From Micromonospora coxensis (GTDB taxonomy: Bacteria; Actinomycetota; Actinomycetes; Mycobacteriales; Micromonosporaceae), in assembly GCF_900090295.1 (NCBI RefSeq), contig NZ_LT607753.1, positions 4,154,001 through 4,218,000 on the forward strand: a DNA stretch of 64,000 nucleotides, read 5' to 3'. This document shows, piece after piece, positions 33,387 through 42,160 of this stretch. The notes under the pieces are model-generated. The model was not told the DNA's origin. It saw only the letters and a program-made list of their open reading frames with translations, and made no database searches. Positions within the stretch are counted from its first letter, which is position 1, and every line of letters begins with the position of its first letter. Position numbers and translations under genes: made by a program.

Positions 33387-34862
33387 GTGCTCGCCATCCG
33401 TCTGACAGCCGGTCCCGACCGGCTGGACACCCTCGTTCTGCCCGTCCGGGCCGGTGCCACGACCGACGGGGGCGAGACCCCGGCGACGCTGGCCCCGACC
33501 GTCCCGGCCCTGCCCGACGAGGTGGCGGCGGAGGCGACCGCCCTGCTGCCCGCCGCCCGGCTGACCGGCCGGGCCGGGGAGACCTTCGCCCACCTGCGGC
33601 CCGCCCGCACGCCGGGGCGGCTGCTGCTGCTCGGGGTCGGCGACGGCGCCGACAAGGCCTGGCGGACGGCCGGGGCGGCCCTCGCCCGCGCCGCGAAGGA
33701 TGAGACGCGTATCACACTCGCGCTGCCCGTCGACGTCGCCGCCGATGCCGTCCGCGCCCTCGTGGAGGGGCTGCACCTCGCCTCGTACCGGTTCCGGATG
33801 ACCGAGGCGGGCGAGACGCCCGCGCTGGCCGAGGTGGAGCTGCTGGTCGCCGATCCGCAGGCGTACCGGGAGGCGGTCGCCACCGCGGAGACCACCGCCC
33901 GGATGACCCGGCTCGCCCGGGACCTCACCAACACCCCGTCGTCGGTGAAGAACCCGCAGTGGTTCGTCGCCCAGGTCGAGGCCGCCGCGGCCGACCTGGC
34001 CGACCTGCACCTGCGGGTACGCGGCCCGGAGGAGTTGGCCGCCGAGGGCTTCGGTGGCATCCTCGCCGTCGGCCGCGGCTCGGCCAGCGGCCCCCGCCTG
34101 GTCGAGCTGGACTGGCGCCCCGCCGACGCCCGTACCCACGTGGTGCTGGTCGGCAAGGGAATCACCTTCGACACCGGCGGCATCTCGATCAAGCCGGTGC
34201 CGGCGATGAAGCTGATGCGCAAGGACATGGCCGGCGCCGCCGCCGTGGTCGCGGCGACCCTGGGCGCCGCCGCGCTGCGCCTGCCCGTCCGGGTCACCAC
34301 CCTCGCCCCGCTGGCCGAGAACATGGTCAGCGGCTCGGCGTTCCGTCCCGGCGACATCGTCCGCCACTACGGCGGCCTGACCAGCGAGACCACCAACTCC
34401 GACGCCGAGGGCCGGCTCGTGCTCGCCGACGCCATGGCGTACGCGGTGCGGGAACTCGCGCCCGACCTGCTGATCGACCTGGCCACTCTCACCGGTGCCA
34501 ACGCCGTCGCGCTCGGCAAGCGCCACGGCGCTCTCTACAGCGAGAACGACCAGCTCGCCGCCGACGTGCTGGCCGCCGTCGACGCCGCGGGCGAGGCCGC
34601 CTGGCGGATGCCGCTGCCCGCCGACTACGTCGAGCACCTCGGCAGCGACCTGGCCGACCTGCACAGCTCGCCGGACGCCGGCGCGGGCTCGGTCACCGCC
34701 GCGCTCTTCCTCCGCGAGTTCACCGGCGACCTGCGCGACCGGTGGCTGCACATCGACATGTCCGCGCCCTCCTGGGCCGACGGCGACGACGCCGAGCTGA
34801 CCCGGGGCGCGACCGGCTGGGGCGTACGCGGGCTGCTGCGCTGGCTGGCGACCCTGGGCTGA
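33387..34862 (+). CDS. pepA: Leucyl aminopeptidase (M17)
   Basis: The 491-residue metallopeptidase has the M17 metal and catalytic motifs: VGKGITFDTGGISIKP, MKLMRKDMAGAAAVV and the signature NSDAEGRLVLADAMAY. One signature position differs (NSDAEGRL where NTDAEGRL is usual). It cleaves N-terminal residues from peptides in the cytoplasm with two metal ions. The GTG at 33387 with GGAGGT at 33371-33376 decides the start. Confidence 0.93.
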   Translation: MLAIRLTAGPDRLDTLVLPVRAGATTDGGETPATLAPTVPALPDEVAAEATALLPAARLTGRAGETFAHLRPARTPGRLLLLGVGDGADKAWRTAGAALARAAKDETRITLALPVDVAADAVRALVEGLHLASYRFRMTEAGETPALAEVELLVADPQAYREAVATAETTARMTRLARDLTNTPSSVKNPQWFVAQVEAAAADLADLHLRVRGPEELAAEGFGGILAVGRGSASGPRLVELDWRPADARTHVVLVGKGITFDTGGISIKPVPAMKLMRKDMAGAAAVVAATLGAAALRLPVRVTTLAPLAENMVSGSAFRPGDIVRHYGGLTSETTNSDAEGRLVLADAMAYAVRELAPDLLIDLATLTGANAVALGKRHGALYSENDQLAADVLAAVDAAGEAAWRMPLPADYVEHLGSDLADLHSSPDAGAGSVTAALFLREFTGDLRDRWLHIDMSAPSWADGDDAELTRGATGWGVRGLLRWLATLG

Positions 34863-34875
34863 GCGGTCGGTCCCA

Positions 34876-34898
34876 CCCGGCGTCCGACGGGCGCCGGG
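34876..34898. terminator. Short hairpin between convergent genes
   Basis: CCCGGCG (34876-34882) pairs with CGCCGGG (34892-34898) in the 55-base gap between the stops of pepA and the O-methyltransferase gene. Confidence 0.55.
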
Positions 34899-34917
34899 CG
34901 GGCCGGTCAGCGACCGG

Positions 34918-35568
34918 TCAGCACTTCACCGCGACGAGCAGGCCGTGCCCGACCGGCAGCAGCGCGGTCGTCCAGTGCTCGGACTCGCGGATCGCCTTGA
35001 CCGTCTCCCGGACGGTCACCGTCTCGGCGTCCCGGGCGGTCGGATCGCCGATCCGCCCGTTGGCCAGGATGCCGTTGAGGGCGACCATCCCGCCGGGGCG
35101 CAGCAGCCGCAGCGCGGCGTCGACGTAGGCGGCGAAACCGGTCGCCTCGGCGTCCACGAAGACCAGGTCGTACGCGCCGTCGGCGAGCCGGGGCAGCACG
35201 TCCAGCGCCCGGCCGGTGATGATCCGGGTCCGCCCGGAGGGGAAGCCGGCCTCGACGAAGATGCGCCGGGCGATCCGCTGGTGCTCGACCTCCAGGTCGA
35301 TGGTGGTCAGCACGCCGTCGGCGCGCATCCCGCGCAGCAGCCAGACGCCGCTGACCCCGGTGCCGGTGCCGATCTCGACCACCGCGCGGGCGTTGCCGGC
35401 GGCGGCGAGCAGGCGCAGCGCGGCCCCGGCGCCCGGGGTGACCGCGTCGAGGCCCACCTCCCGGGCGAGGCTGCGGGCGGTGCGCAGCACGAGGTCCTCC
35501 CCGACGTACGACTCGGCGAACTGCAGCGTCTGCGCCGTCGGAGTGCCGGAATTGGCGACCGTGGCGAT
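34918..35568 (-). CDS. O-methyltransferase (Rv1220c-like)
   Basis: The class I SAM-dependent methyltransferase has VVEIGTGTGVSGVWLL as SAM motif I, LTTIDLEVEHQRIARRIF, and YDLVFVDAEATGFAAY as the metal-binding region of the caffeoyl-CoA type. Mycobacterial Rv1220c lies likewise near htrA and tatB. Start choice is odd: the strong ribosome site GGAGGTG at 35573-35579 points to an ATC codon at 35566-35568, giving MATVANSGTPTAQTLQF if ATC initiates. The next in-frame GTG, near 35674, has no ribosome site. The coordinates given use ATC. Confidence 0.8.
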   Translation of the reverse strand: MATVANSGTPTAQTLQFAESYVGEDLVLRTARSLAREVGLDAVTPGAGAALRLLAAAGNARAVVEIGTGTGVSGVWLLRGMRADGVLTTIDLEVEHQRIARRIFVEAGFPSGRTRIITGRALDVLPRLADGAYDLVFVDAEATGFAAYVDAALRLLRPGGMVALNGILANGRIGDPTARDAETVTVRETVKAIRESEHWTTALLPVGHGLLVAVKC

Positions 35569-35796
35569 GGGACACCTCCGGGCGGCGGGAGTGGTGCGAG
35601 GGGCGGGTGGGCACTGTGAGCCTAGAGGCGAGGCTTCCGCCGCGCAGCCGCGCCGTCCACCGATGACGATCACGCCCACCGAGAGCCGACTCGGTACCCG
35701 GCATTCGTGCAATCCTGGAAGCGGTGTCCCTCGTCGCGTGCCGGTCGTCGTGCCGTGCCGGACGGGGGACCGGGGGACGGAGTGGGAGGCACCGAC

Positions 35797-37116
35797 GTGA
35801 CCGACGGCTGGGACTGGCGCCGCCCCGGCAGCAATCCGACGCCGGCGGTTCCGCCGGCCGGGGCGCCGCCGGTGGGGCCGCCGACGGCGCCGCACGGCGC
35901 CGGGGGAGGGGCGACATCGCCCTGGTGGTCCGACGCGCTCGCCGATCCGTGGCGGGACCCGTACGCGCCGGCCGCCGTGGTGATCCCGACCGTGCCCGCC
36001 GGGGCCGGGCCGGAACCGGTCACCGACCCCGACGCCCCGAGCCGGCCGAGGCTGCGCCAACTGCTGCTGATTCCGCTGATCACCGCGCTGCTCGCCGGGT
36101 CGCTCGGCGGCGCCCTCGGGTACGCCTTCGCGGTCCGCGGTGGCGCGGGCGGCGGCGTGACGCTCGGCGCCCGTCCCGCCGAGGCGCCCGGGCTGGCCCA
36201 GCGCCGCCCCGACTCGCTGGCAGGGGTCGCCGAGAAGGTCCTGCCCAGCGTGGTGACCGTACGGGTGGCCGGCCTGGGCGGAGTGAGCGAGGGCTCCGGC
36301 TTCATCGTCAGCGCCGACGGGCACGTGATCACCAACGACCACGTGGTCTCCGGTGGCACCGGCAAGGCCACGGTGGTCCTCAACGACGGCAGCACCGCCC
36401 CGGCCACCATCGTCGGGCAGGACCCGGAGTCGGACATCGCCGTGATCAAGGTGAACCGGACGGGGCTGCGCCCGATCGAGTTCGGCGACTCCGACGCGCT
36501 CGCCGTCGGCGACCCCGTGCTCGCCATCGGCTCGCCGCTCTCGCTGGCCAACACGGTCACCGCGGGCATCGTCAGCGCCCTGGACCGCACCATGCAGGCC
36601 GGGGAGCCGGGCGGCCCGGTGCGCTACTACGCGGCGATCCAGACCGACGCGGCGGTCAACCACGGCAACTCCGGCGGGCCGCTGGTCGACTCGGCCGGTC
36701 GGGTGATCGGGGTGAACTCCACGATCAAGTCGCTGGTGGCCGAGGGGCAGGAGGCGGGGAACATCGGGCTCGCCTTCGCCATCCCGATCAACCAGGCCAA
36801 GCGGATCACCCAGGAGATCATCGGCACCGGCAAGGCCCGGCGCACGGTGATCGGGGCCCAGGTGGGCGGCACCGGCTCGGCGACCGGCGGAGCCGGCGTA
36901 CGGCTGGCGGCGGTGGAGCCGTCCGGGCCGGCGGCCGGCGCGGGCCTGCGGTCCGGGGACGTGATCCTGCGGTTGAACGGCCGGCCGATGACCGAGCCGA
37001 CCGACCTGATCGCCCTGGTCCGCAAGTTCGCCCCGGGTTCGGTGGTGACCGTGGAGTACCGGCGCGGATCGACCCGGCAGAACACCTCGGTGACGCTCGC
37101 CGCAGACGCCAAGTGA
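35797..37116 (+). CDS. HtrA-like membrane serine protease with PDZ domain
   Basis: The 439-residue protein has a Pro-rich cytoplasmic segment, one membrane helix (LLLIPLITALLAGSLGGALG, about residues 90-109), a trypsin-like domain with catalytic His182 (TNDHVV), Asp213 (SDIAVI) and Ser292 (GNSGGPLV), and a C-terminal PDZ domain (AAGAGLRSGDVILRLNGRPM). It is an extracytoplasmic quality-control protease. GTG at 35797 with GGGAGG upstream. It is divergent from the O-methyltransferase gene and followed by tatB 74 bases on. Confidence 0.93.
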   Translation: MTDGWDWRRPGSNPTPAVPPAGAPPVGPPTAPHGAGGGATSPWWSDALADPWRDPYAPAAVVIPTVPAGAGPEPVTDPDAPSRPRLRQLLLIPLITALLAGSLGGALGYAFAVRGGAGGGVTLGARPAEAPGLAQRRPDSLAGVAEKVLPSVVTVRVAGLGGVSEGSGFIVSADGHVITNDHVVSGGTGKATVVLNDGSTAPATIVGQDPESDIAVIKVNRTGLRPIEFGDSDALAVGDPVLAIGSPLSLANTVTAGIVSALDRTMQAGEPGGPVRYYAAIQTDAAVNHGNSGGPLVDSAGRVIGVNSTIKSLVAEGQEAGNIGLAFAIPINQAKRITQEIIGTGKARRTVIGAQVGGTGSATGGAGVRLAAVEPSGPAAGAGLRSGDVILRLNGRPMTEPTDLIALVRKFAPGSVVTVEYRRGSTRQNTSVTLAADAK

Positions 37117-37190
37117 GGACCGGTCACCCCCTCCCGGGTGGGCGTCCGACGTGCGTAGTCTTGGCCTGACGCCGACGAGGAGGCCCAGCA

Positions 37191-37610
37191 GTGCTCGACA
37201 ACCTGAACTGGTGGGAGATCGGTGCGCTGCTGCTCCTGGCGCTGCTGATCTTCGGTGACCGGCTGCCCGCCGTGATCAACGACGGCCTGCGGTTGGTGCG
37301 CAACCTGCGCAACATGGCCCGGAACGCGACCGGCGACCTGAGCCGCGAGCTGGGCACCGACATCCAGCTGGAGGACCTGCACCCGAAGGCGTTCATCCGC
37401 AAGCACCTGCTGAGCGAGGAGGACGAGGCGGCGATCCGCAAGCCGTTGCAGGGCGTCTACGACAACCTGCGCGCGGACGTGACCGGGGTGCACGACGAGC
37501 TCAAGCAGGTGGCCGACGCCGCCGACCTGCGCTCCGACGGCCGCCGGAGCACCGCGACCGGCGCCGCGCCCGCCCCGGCCCCGCGCCCCAGCTACGACGA
37601 CGCCACCTGA
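37191..37610 (+). CDS. tatB: Sec-independent translocase subunit TatB
   Basis: The 139-residue protein starts with the N-terminal helix WWEIGALLLLALLIFGDRLP (residues 7-26) typical of TatB, followed by the amphipathic helix and a charged, disordered tail. It takes part in twin-arginine export together with TatA and TatC, which are not in the window. GTG at 37191 with GAGGAGG in front. Gene order htrA-tatB is conserved in actinobacteria. Confidence 0.93.
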   Translation: MLDNLNWWEIGALLLLALLIFGDRLPAVINDGLRLVRNLRNMARNATGDLSRELGTDIQLEDLHPKAFIRKHLLSEEDEAAIRKPLQGVYDNLRADVTGVHDELKQVADAADLRSDGRRSTATGAAPAPAPRPSYDDAT

Positions 37611-37666
37611 CCCACCCCCCTCCGCGCCGCCCGGCCCCGCGCGCACTGCGCGCACCCTCGGGAAGC

Positions 37667-37728
37667 CGCACTTTCAGAGAAAGAGTGGCCTCCCCGGCGA
37701 GGGAAGCCACTCTTTCTCTGAAAGTGCG
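37667..37728. repeat. Long palindromic repeat, copy 2 (28-bp stem, one mismatch)
   Basis: Arms 37667-37694 and 37701-37728 pair with one mismatch around a 6-base loop, between the convergent tatB and mrp genes. The stem core CAGAGAAAGAGTGGC and the outer CGCACTT are the same as at 22313-22374, 15 kb away. Confidence 0.92.
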
Positions 37729-37775
37729 TAGCCCTAGCGGCCCGGTGGTTGCCCCTCGGGTCGAGGAGGGTTGGG

Positions 37776-38924
37776 TCAGCGGCCGGCGGGCTTGAGGCCG
37801 AGCGGCTTGCCGAGCAGCGACTCGCGCCGCACCGCGAGGCGGTCGGCCACCTGACCCAGCGCCTTCGAGGCCGGGGCGTCCGGCTCGGCCAGCACGATCG
37901 GGTGACCGGCGTCGCCGCCCTCCCGGACCCGGGTGTCGAGGGGGATCTGACCCAGCAGCGGCACCTGCGCGCCGATCGTCCGGCTCAACGAGTCGGCGAC
38001 CGTCTGGCCGCCACCGGCGCCGAAGACCTCCATCCGCGAGCCGTCGGGCAGCTCCAGCCAGGCCATGTTCTCGATCACGCCGACCACCCGCTGGTGGGTC
38101 TGCAGGGCGATCGCGCCGGCCCGCTCGGCCACCTCGGCGGCCGCCGCCTGCGGGGTGGTCACCACGAGGATCTCGGCGTTGGGCAGCAGCTGGGCCACCG
38201 AGATGGCGATGTCGCCGGTGCCCGGGGGCAGGTCGAGCAGGAGGACGTCCAGGTCGCCCCAGTAGACGTCGCCGAGGAACTGCTGCAGCGCCCGGTGCAG
38301 CATCGGGCCGCGCCAGACCACGGCCGCGTTGCCCGGGGTGAACATGCCGATCGAGATGACCTTCACGCCGTGCGCCTGCGGCGGCATGATCATGTCCTCG
38401 ACCCGGGTGGGCTTGCCGTCCGCACCGAGCATCCGAGGCACCGAGTGGCCGTAGATGTCCGCGTCGACCACGCCGACGGACAGGCCCCGGGCGGCCAGCG
38501 CGGCGGCCAGGTTGACCGTGACGCTGGACTTGCCGACGCCGCCCTTGCCGCTGGCGACCGCGTAGACGCGGGTGCGGGAGCCGGGCTGGGCGAACGGGAT
38601 GACCGGCTCCTGGGAGGCCGCGCCGCCGCGCAGCTTCGTCTGCAGCTCCTGGCGCTGCTCGGGGCTCATCACGCCGAACTCGATCTCGACACCCGTCACA
38701 CCGGGCACCGCGCCGACCGCGGCGGTGATGTCGCTGCGCAGCTTGTCCTTCAGCGGGCAGCCGGCCACGGTGAGCAGCAGTTCGACGCGGACGACGCCGT
38801 CGTCGCCGATCACGGCGGAGCGGACCATGCCGAGGTCCGTGATCGGGCGGCGGATCTCCGGGTCGTTGACGGTGGCCAGGGCGGCCTGAATCGCGTCGGA
38901 GACGGTGCTGACGGGTGCTGACAT
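37776..38924 (-). CDS. mrp: Mrp/NBP35-type iron-sulfur cluster carrier ATPase
   Basis: The 382-residue protein has an N-terminal MIP18-like domain (residues 5-95, GCPLKDKLRSDI) and a deviant Walker A P-loop (ASGKGGVGKSSV, near 122). The Mrp motifs DADIYGHSVPRMLG and LPPGTGDIAISV are present. It binds and transfers Fe-S clusters in the cytoplasm. The C-terminal CxxC found in many relatives is absent, as in other actinobacterial Mrp proteins. ATG start at 38924. Confidence 0.93.
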   Translation of the reverse strand: MSAPVSTVSDAIQAALATVNDPEIRRPITDLGMVRSAVIGDDGVVRVELLLTVAGCPLKDKLRSDITAAVGAVPGVTGVEIEFGVMSPEQRQELQTKLRGGAASQEPVIPFAQPGSRTRVYAVASGKGGVGKSSVTVNLAAALAARGLSVGVVDADIYGHSVPRMLGADGKPTRVEDMIMPPQAHGVKVISIGMFTPGNAAVVWRGPMLHRALQQFLGDVYWGDLDVLLLDLPPGTGDIAISVAQLLPNAEILVVTTPQAAAAEVAERAGAIALQTHQRVVGVIENMAWLELPDGSRMEVFGAGGGQTVADSLSRTIGAQVPLLGQIPLDTRVREGGDAGHPIVLAEPDAPASKALGQVADRLAVRRESLLGKPLGLKPAGR

Positions 38925-39026
38925 GCCGGCAATGTTACGTCGGCGGCGATCCGTCCCCGCCGCCAGCGCGGCCGGGTGTGAGGGAATCGATCGTCGCAGC
39001 TGACGCCCCGGCGACGGCGGGACGGC

Positions 39027-39644
39027 TCAGCCCTCCGACCGGCCGTCGCGGGCGAAGTCGCCGTCCAGGTCGTCGCGGGGCTCGTCCAGGGGTGGCTCCC
39101 CACCGCCGGGGCGCTGGGCCGCCCGCTCCTGCTGCCGCCGTTCCAGCTTCTGCCGGCGCTGCGCCGCCTCGTCCAGCTCCTCGGCCAGCCGGGCCAGCTC
39201 GGAGCGGAGGAAGTCCCGGGTGGCCACCTCGCCCATCGCGATCCGTAACGCGGCGATCTCCCGGGCCAGGTACTCGGTGTCCGCCTTCTGCATGGTCGCC
39301 CGTCGCCGGTCCTCCTCCAGCGCGACCCGGTCCCGGTCGGCCTGCCGGTTCTGCGCGAGCAGGATCAGCGGGGCCGCGTACGACGCCTGCAGCGACAGCA
39401 CCAGGGTGAGGAAGGTGAAGGTGTACGGGTCGAAGCGCAGGTTCGCCGGGGCCAGGGTGTTCCAGGCGAACCAGGCGGCGATCACCACCGTCATGTAGAC
39501 GATGAAGTTCGCCGTCCCCATGCCCCGGGCGATCCCCTCGGACCAGCGGCCGAACGCCTCCGGGTCGAAGCGGGGCAGCTTGACGCCCCGGGGCTCGCGC
39601 GGCTGGTCCAGCCGCTCGGCCCGTCGCTGCTCAGCCATCGCCAC
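39027..39644 (-). CDS. DUF1003 membrane protein
   Basis: The 205-residue protein has the DUF1003 pattern of two membrane helices (NFIVYMTVVIAAWFAWNTL and TFLTLVLSLQASYAAPLILL) followed by a long charged coiled coil (QNRQADRDRVALEEDRRRA) and an acidic tail. Function unknown. It overlaps the end of the MgtE/CBS gene by 14 bases; this gene pair recurs in actinobacteria, suggesting joint work. The first start is GTG at 39644; ATG at 39638 is an alternative. Confidence 0.9.
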   Translation of the reverse strand: MAMAEQRRAERLDQPREPRGVKLPRFDPEAFGRWSEGIARGMGTANFIVYMTVVIAAWFAWNTLAPANLRFDPYTFTFLTLVLSLQASYAAPLILLAQNRQADRDRVALEEDRRRATMQKADTEYLAREIAALRIAMGEVATRDFLRSELARLAEELDEAAQRRQKLERRQQERAAQRPGGGEPPLDEPRDDLDGDFARDGRSEG

Positions 39645-40923
39645 CGTCCAGCGTCTCCCCGGCGGGGCCCGGGGCCGGCACGGCGTCCCGGTCCCGCCAG
39701 TCGCGGGGCAGCGAGTGGTCCAGCACGTCGTCCACGGTCACCGCGCCCACCAGCCGGTTGTTGCGGTCCACCACCGGCATCGCCACCAGGTCGTACGTGG
39801 CCATCCGGCGGGTGATCTCCGGTAGCGGGGTGGTCGGGCGCAGTGGGTCGATGTCGTTGACCACCACCCCGCCGAGCAGGTCGGCCGGCGGCTCCCGGAG
39901 CAGCCGCTGGAAGTGCACCATGCCCAGGTAGCGGCCGGTCGGGGTGGTCATCGGGGCGCGGGCGACGAAGACCTGCGCGGCCACGGCGGGGGAGAGCTGC
40001 TCCTCCCGGATCCGGGCCAGCGCCTCGGCGACGGTGGCGTCCGGGGGCAGGATCACCGGCTCGGAGGTCATCACGCTGCCGGCGGTGCCGGAGGCGTACC
40101 GGAGCAGTTGGCGTACCGGGTCGGCCTCGTCCGGCTCCATCAGGTCGAGCAGCACGTCCTGTTCCGGCGGGGGCAGCTCGTTGAGCAGGTCGGCGGCGTC
40201 GTCCGGGTCCATCTCCTCCAGCACGTCGGCGGCCCGCTCCCGGTCCAGCGCGGCGAGGATCTCCACCTGGTCGTGCTCGGGCAGCTCGCTGAGGACGTCG
40301 GCGAGGCGCTCGTCGTCCAGGGCCGCGGCGACCTCGTTGCGCCGGGCGTCGGGCAGGTCCTGCAACGCGTTGGCCAGGTCGGCCGGGCGCATGTCCTCCA
40401 GCACGGCGAGCAGGTTGGCCGTACCCCGGTTGTCGGCGATGCCGCTGAGTCCGCGCACCCGGTCCCACTCGACCTGGTGCAGGTGGCCGCGGCGGGTGAG
40501 CCGGCTGCTCTGCTCGCGGACGGCGACCCGGGACAGCGACCACTCGCCGCCCCGGCTGCACTCCATCGCGACGTCGACCACCGCGCCCGGCTGGCCACCC
40601 GGTTCGAGCTGCACCCGCCGGTCCAGCAGCTCCTGGAGCACGAGCAGCTCGTTCGGGCGCTTCTCGAAGCGGCGCAGGTTGAGGGTGCCGCTGCCGAGCA
40701 CCACCGCGTCCGCGTCGATGGAGGTGATCCGGTTGATGGAGAGGAAGATCCGCCGGCGCATCGGCATCTCGGCCACCAGGCCCACCACCTCGGGCGGGCG
40801 CTGCGTCGGCCGGAGCCGGGCCACCGCGTCACGGACCCGCCCCACCTGGTCGCCGTTGGGGTCGAAGACGGCGACTCCGGCGAGTCGAGCGATGTAGACC
40901 CGGTTCGGCGTGCTCACGGGCAC
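39631..40923 (-). CDS. MgtE N-domain and CBS-pair protein without membrane part
   Basis: The 430-residue protein begins with a PRC-barrel-like region. A MgtE_N superhelical domain follows at about residues 160-265 (NALQDLPDARRNEVAAALDD and EMDPDDAADLLNELPPPEQD). A CBS pair occupies about 285-405 (SVMTSEPVILPPDATVAEAL and YDLVAMPVVDRNNRLVGAVT). MgtE magnesium channels have these sensors followed by five membrane helices, which are missing here. It is probably a Mg2+- or nucleotide-sensing partner of the coupled DUF1003 protein. Start GTG at 40923 or 40917. Confidence 0.88.
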   Translation of the reverse strand: MPVSTPNRVYIARLAGVAVFDPNGDQVGRVRDAVARLRPTQRPPEVVGLVAEMPMRRRIFLSINRITSIDADAVVLGSGTLNLRRFEKRPNELLVLQELLDRRVQLEPGGQPGAVVDVAMECSRGGEWSLSRVAVREQSSRLTRRGHLHQVEWDRVRGLSGIADNRGTANLLAVLEDMRPADLANALQDLPDARRNEVAAALDDERLADVLSELPEHDQVEILAALDRERAADVLEEMDPDDAADLLNELPPPEQDVLLDLMEPDEADPVRQLLRYASGTAGSVMTSEPVILPPDATVAEALARIREEQLSPAVAAQVFVARAPMTTPTGRYLGMVHFQRLLREPPADLLGGVVVNDIDPLRPTTPLPEITRRMATYDLVAMPVVDRNNRLVGAVTVDDVLDHSLPRDWRDRDAVPAPGPAGETLDGGDG

Positions 40924-40950
40924 CAGCCTAAGCGCCTAGTGTTTATCAAC

Positions 40951-41820
40951 ATGTCGACCTTGGCCTACGAGATCGTGGACGTCTTCACCGACCGCCCGTT
41001 CGCCGGCAACCCGCTGGCGGTGGTGTTCGGCGCCGAAGGGCTGGCCACGGAACAGATGCAGGCGCTCGCGCTCGAGTTCAACCTCTCGGAGACGGTGTTC
41101 GTGCTGCCCCCGACACAGGTCGGCGCCACCTACCGGGCCCGGATCTTCACCCCGGCCGAGGAGCTGCCGTTCGCCGGGCACCCCAGCGTCGGCGCGGCGG
41201 TCACCGCGAGCCGGCGCGGGATGTTCGACGTGGGCCAGGTCACCCAGGAGTGCGGCGCCGGGGTGCTCCCGGTCGCGGTCACCGCGACCGGGGCCACGCT
41301 GACCGGCGGCACCCCCACCCTCGGCCCGGAGCTCGACCCGGAACCGCTGCTGGAGATGGCCGGCCTGCGTCCCGAGGACCACGTCGGCCCGCCACCCCGG
41401 GTCGCCGGCTGCGGCCTGGAGTTTCCCTACCTCCCGGTACGACCGGACGCGGTGGCGCGCGCCCGGGTGAACGCGGTCGCGGCGGCGAAGTACGGCGTGG
41501 AGCACGTCAGCGTCTTCTCCTGGGACGCCGCGTCGCAAACCGCGCACGCCCGGGTCTTCGTGCCGGGGCTGGGCGTGCCGGAGGACCCGGCGACCGGCTC
41601 GGCCGCCCTCGGACTCGGCGTCTGGCTGGTCGCCAGCGGCCTGCTCCCCGGCGAGGGGCGCTCGTCGTACGCGGTCCGGCAGGGCATCGAGATGCGCCGC
41701 CCCTCGTCGCTGGCCTGCACCGTCACGGCGGCCGGCGGGGTGGCCGTCGGGGCGACCGTGGCCGGCCAGGTCATGCCGGTGGCGCGTGGCGAGATCGCCG
41801 TCCCGCCCTTCGTCGGCTGA
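40951..41820 (+). CDS. PhzF family isomerase-like protein
   Basis: The 289-residue protein has the diaminopimelate-epimerase-like double barrel of PhzF: VFTDRPFAGNPLAVV at residues 11-25, the catalytic Glu region FNLSETVFV near 44-52, FAGHPSVGAA and DPATGSAALGLG. PhzF isomerises an intermediate of phenazine synthesis, but most family members have other, unknown substrates. No phenazine genes are nearby. ATG at 40951. Confidence 0.9.
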   Translation: MSTLAYEIVDVFTDRPFAGNPLAVVFGAEGLATEQMQALALEFNLSETVFVLPPTQVGATYRARIFTPAEELPFAGHPSVGAAVTASRRGMFDVGQVTQECGAGVLPVAVTATGATLTGGTPTLGPELDPEPLLEMAGLRPEDHVGPPPRVAGCGLEFPYLPVRPDAVARARVNAVAAAKYGVEHVSVFSWDAASQTAHARVFVPGLGVPEDPATGSAALGLGVWLVASGLLPGEGRSSYAVRQGIEMRRPSSLACTVTAAGGVAVGATVAGQVMPVARGEIAVPPFVG

Positions 41821-41839
41821 CCGCGCCACCAGGGCCACC

Positions 41840-41911
41840 GGCAGCGCCGTCCGGCAGCGCCGTCCGGCAGCGCCGTCCGGCAGCGCCGTCCGGTGGCGCC
41901 GTCCGGTGGCG
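41840..41911. repeat. 13-bp tandem repeat array
   Basis: Four exact copies of GGCAGCGCCGTCC start at 41840, 41853, 41866 and 41879, followed by a variant GGTGGCGCCGTCC at 41892 and a partial copy. It lies 20 bases after the PhzF stop codon in a 446-base spacer. Confidence 0.92.
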
Positions 41912-42035
41912 ACGCCCGGGGTCGCGTCGTCGGCCCGCCGCGGTGCCGGCCGAGGTGCAGCAGCCCCCGTGGATGGTCCGTCGCCGGTGCCGGTCGACCT
42001 CGTGGGGACGTCGGGCGGCGGCGTCACGGGCGGTC

Positions 42036-42160
42036 GGTCGCACCGCTACGGACTTGACGACACATCTGAATCACCGGACGAGGCCCGCCCGCCGGAGGAC
42101 ATCCGCCCCGACCACGACCCGCCGATTCACATCTGTCGTCAAGTCTGTAGCGGCTCGACC
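42036..42160. repeat. 125-bp inverted-repeat element (MITE-like or structured RNA)
   Basis: The arms 42036-42072 and 42124-42160 match as inverted repeats at 32 of 37 positions, with the best block at 42043-42072 against 42124-42153 (27 of 30). The core contains GGACTTGACGACACATCTG. The base composition (many A and T) is unlike the neighbours. It lies upstream of the gene at 42267. It may be a non-autonomous transposable element or a large transcribed hairpin. I see no clear target-site duplication. Confidence 0.8.

Noticed and set aside
34918..36663. Long upstream extension of the O-methyltransferase frame across the HtrA gene
   Set aside because: The extension is the antisense of the protease gene and lacks a family N-terminus.
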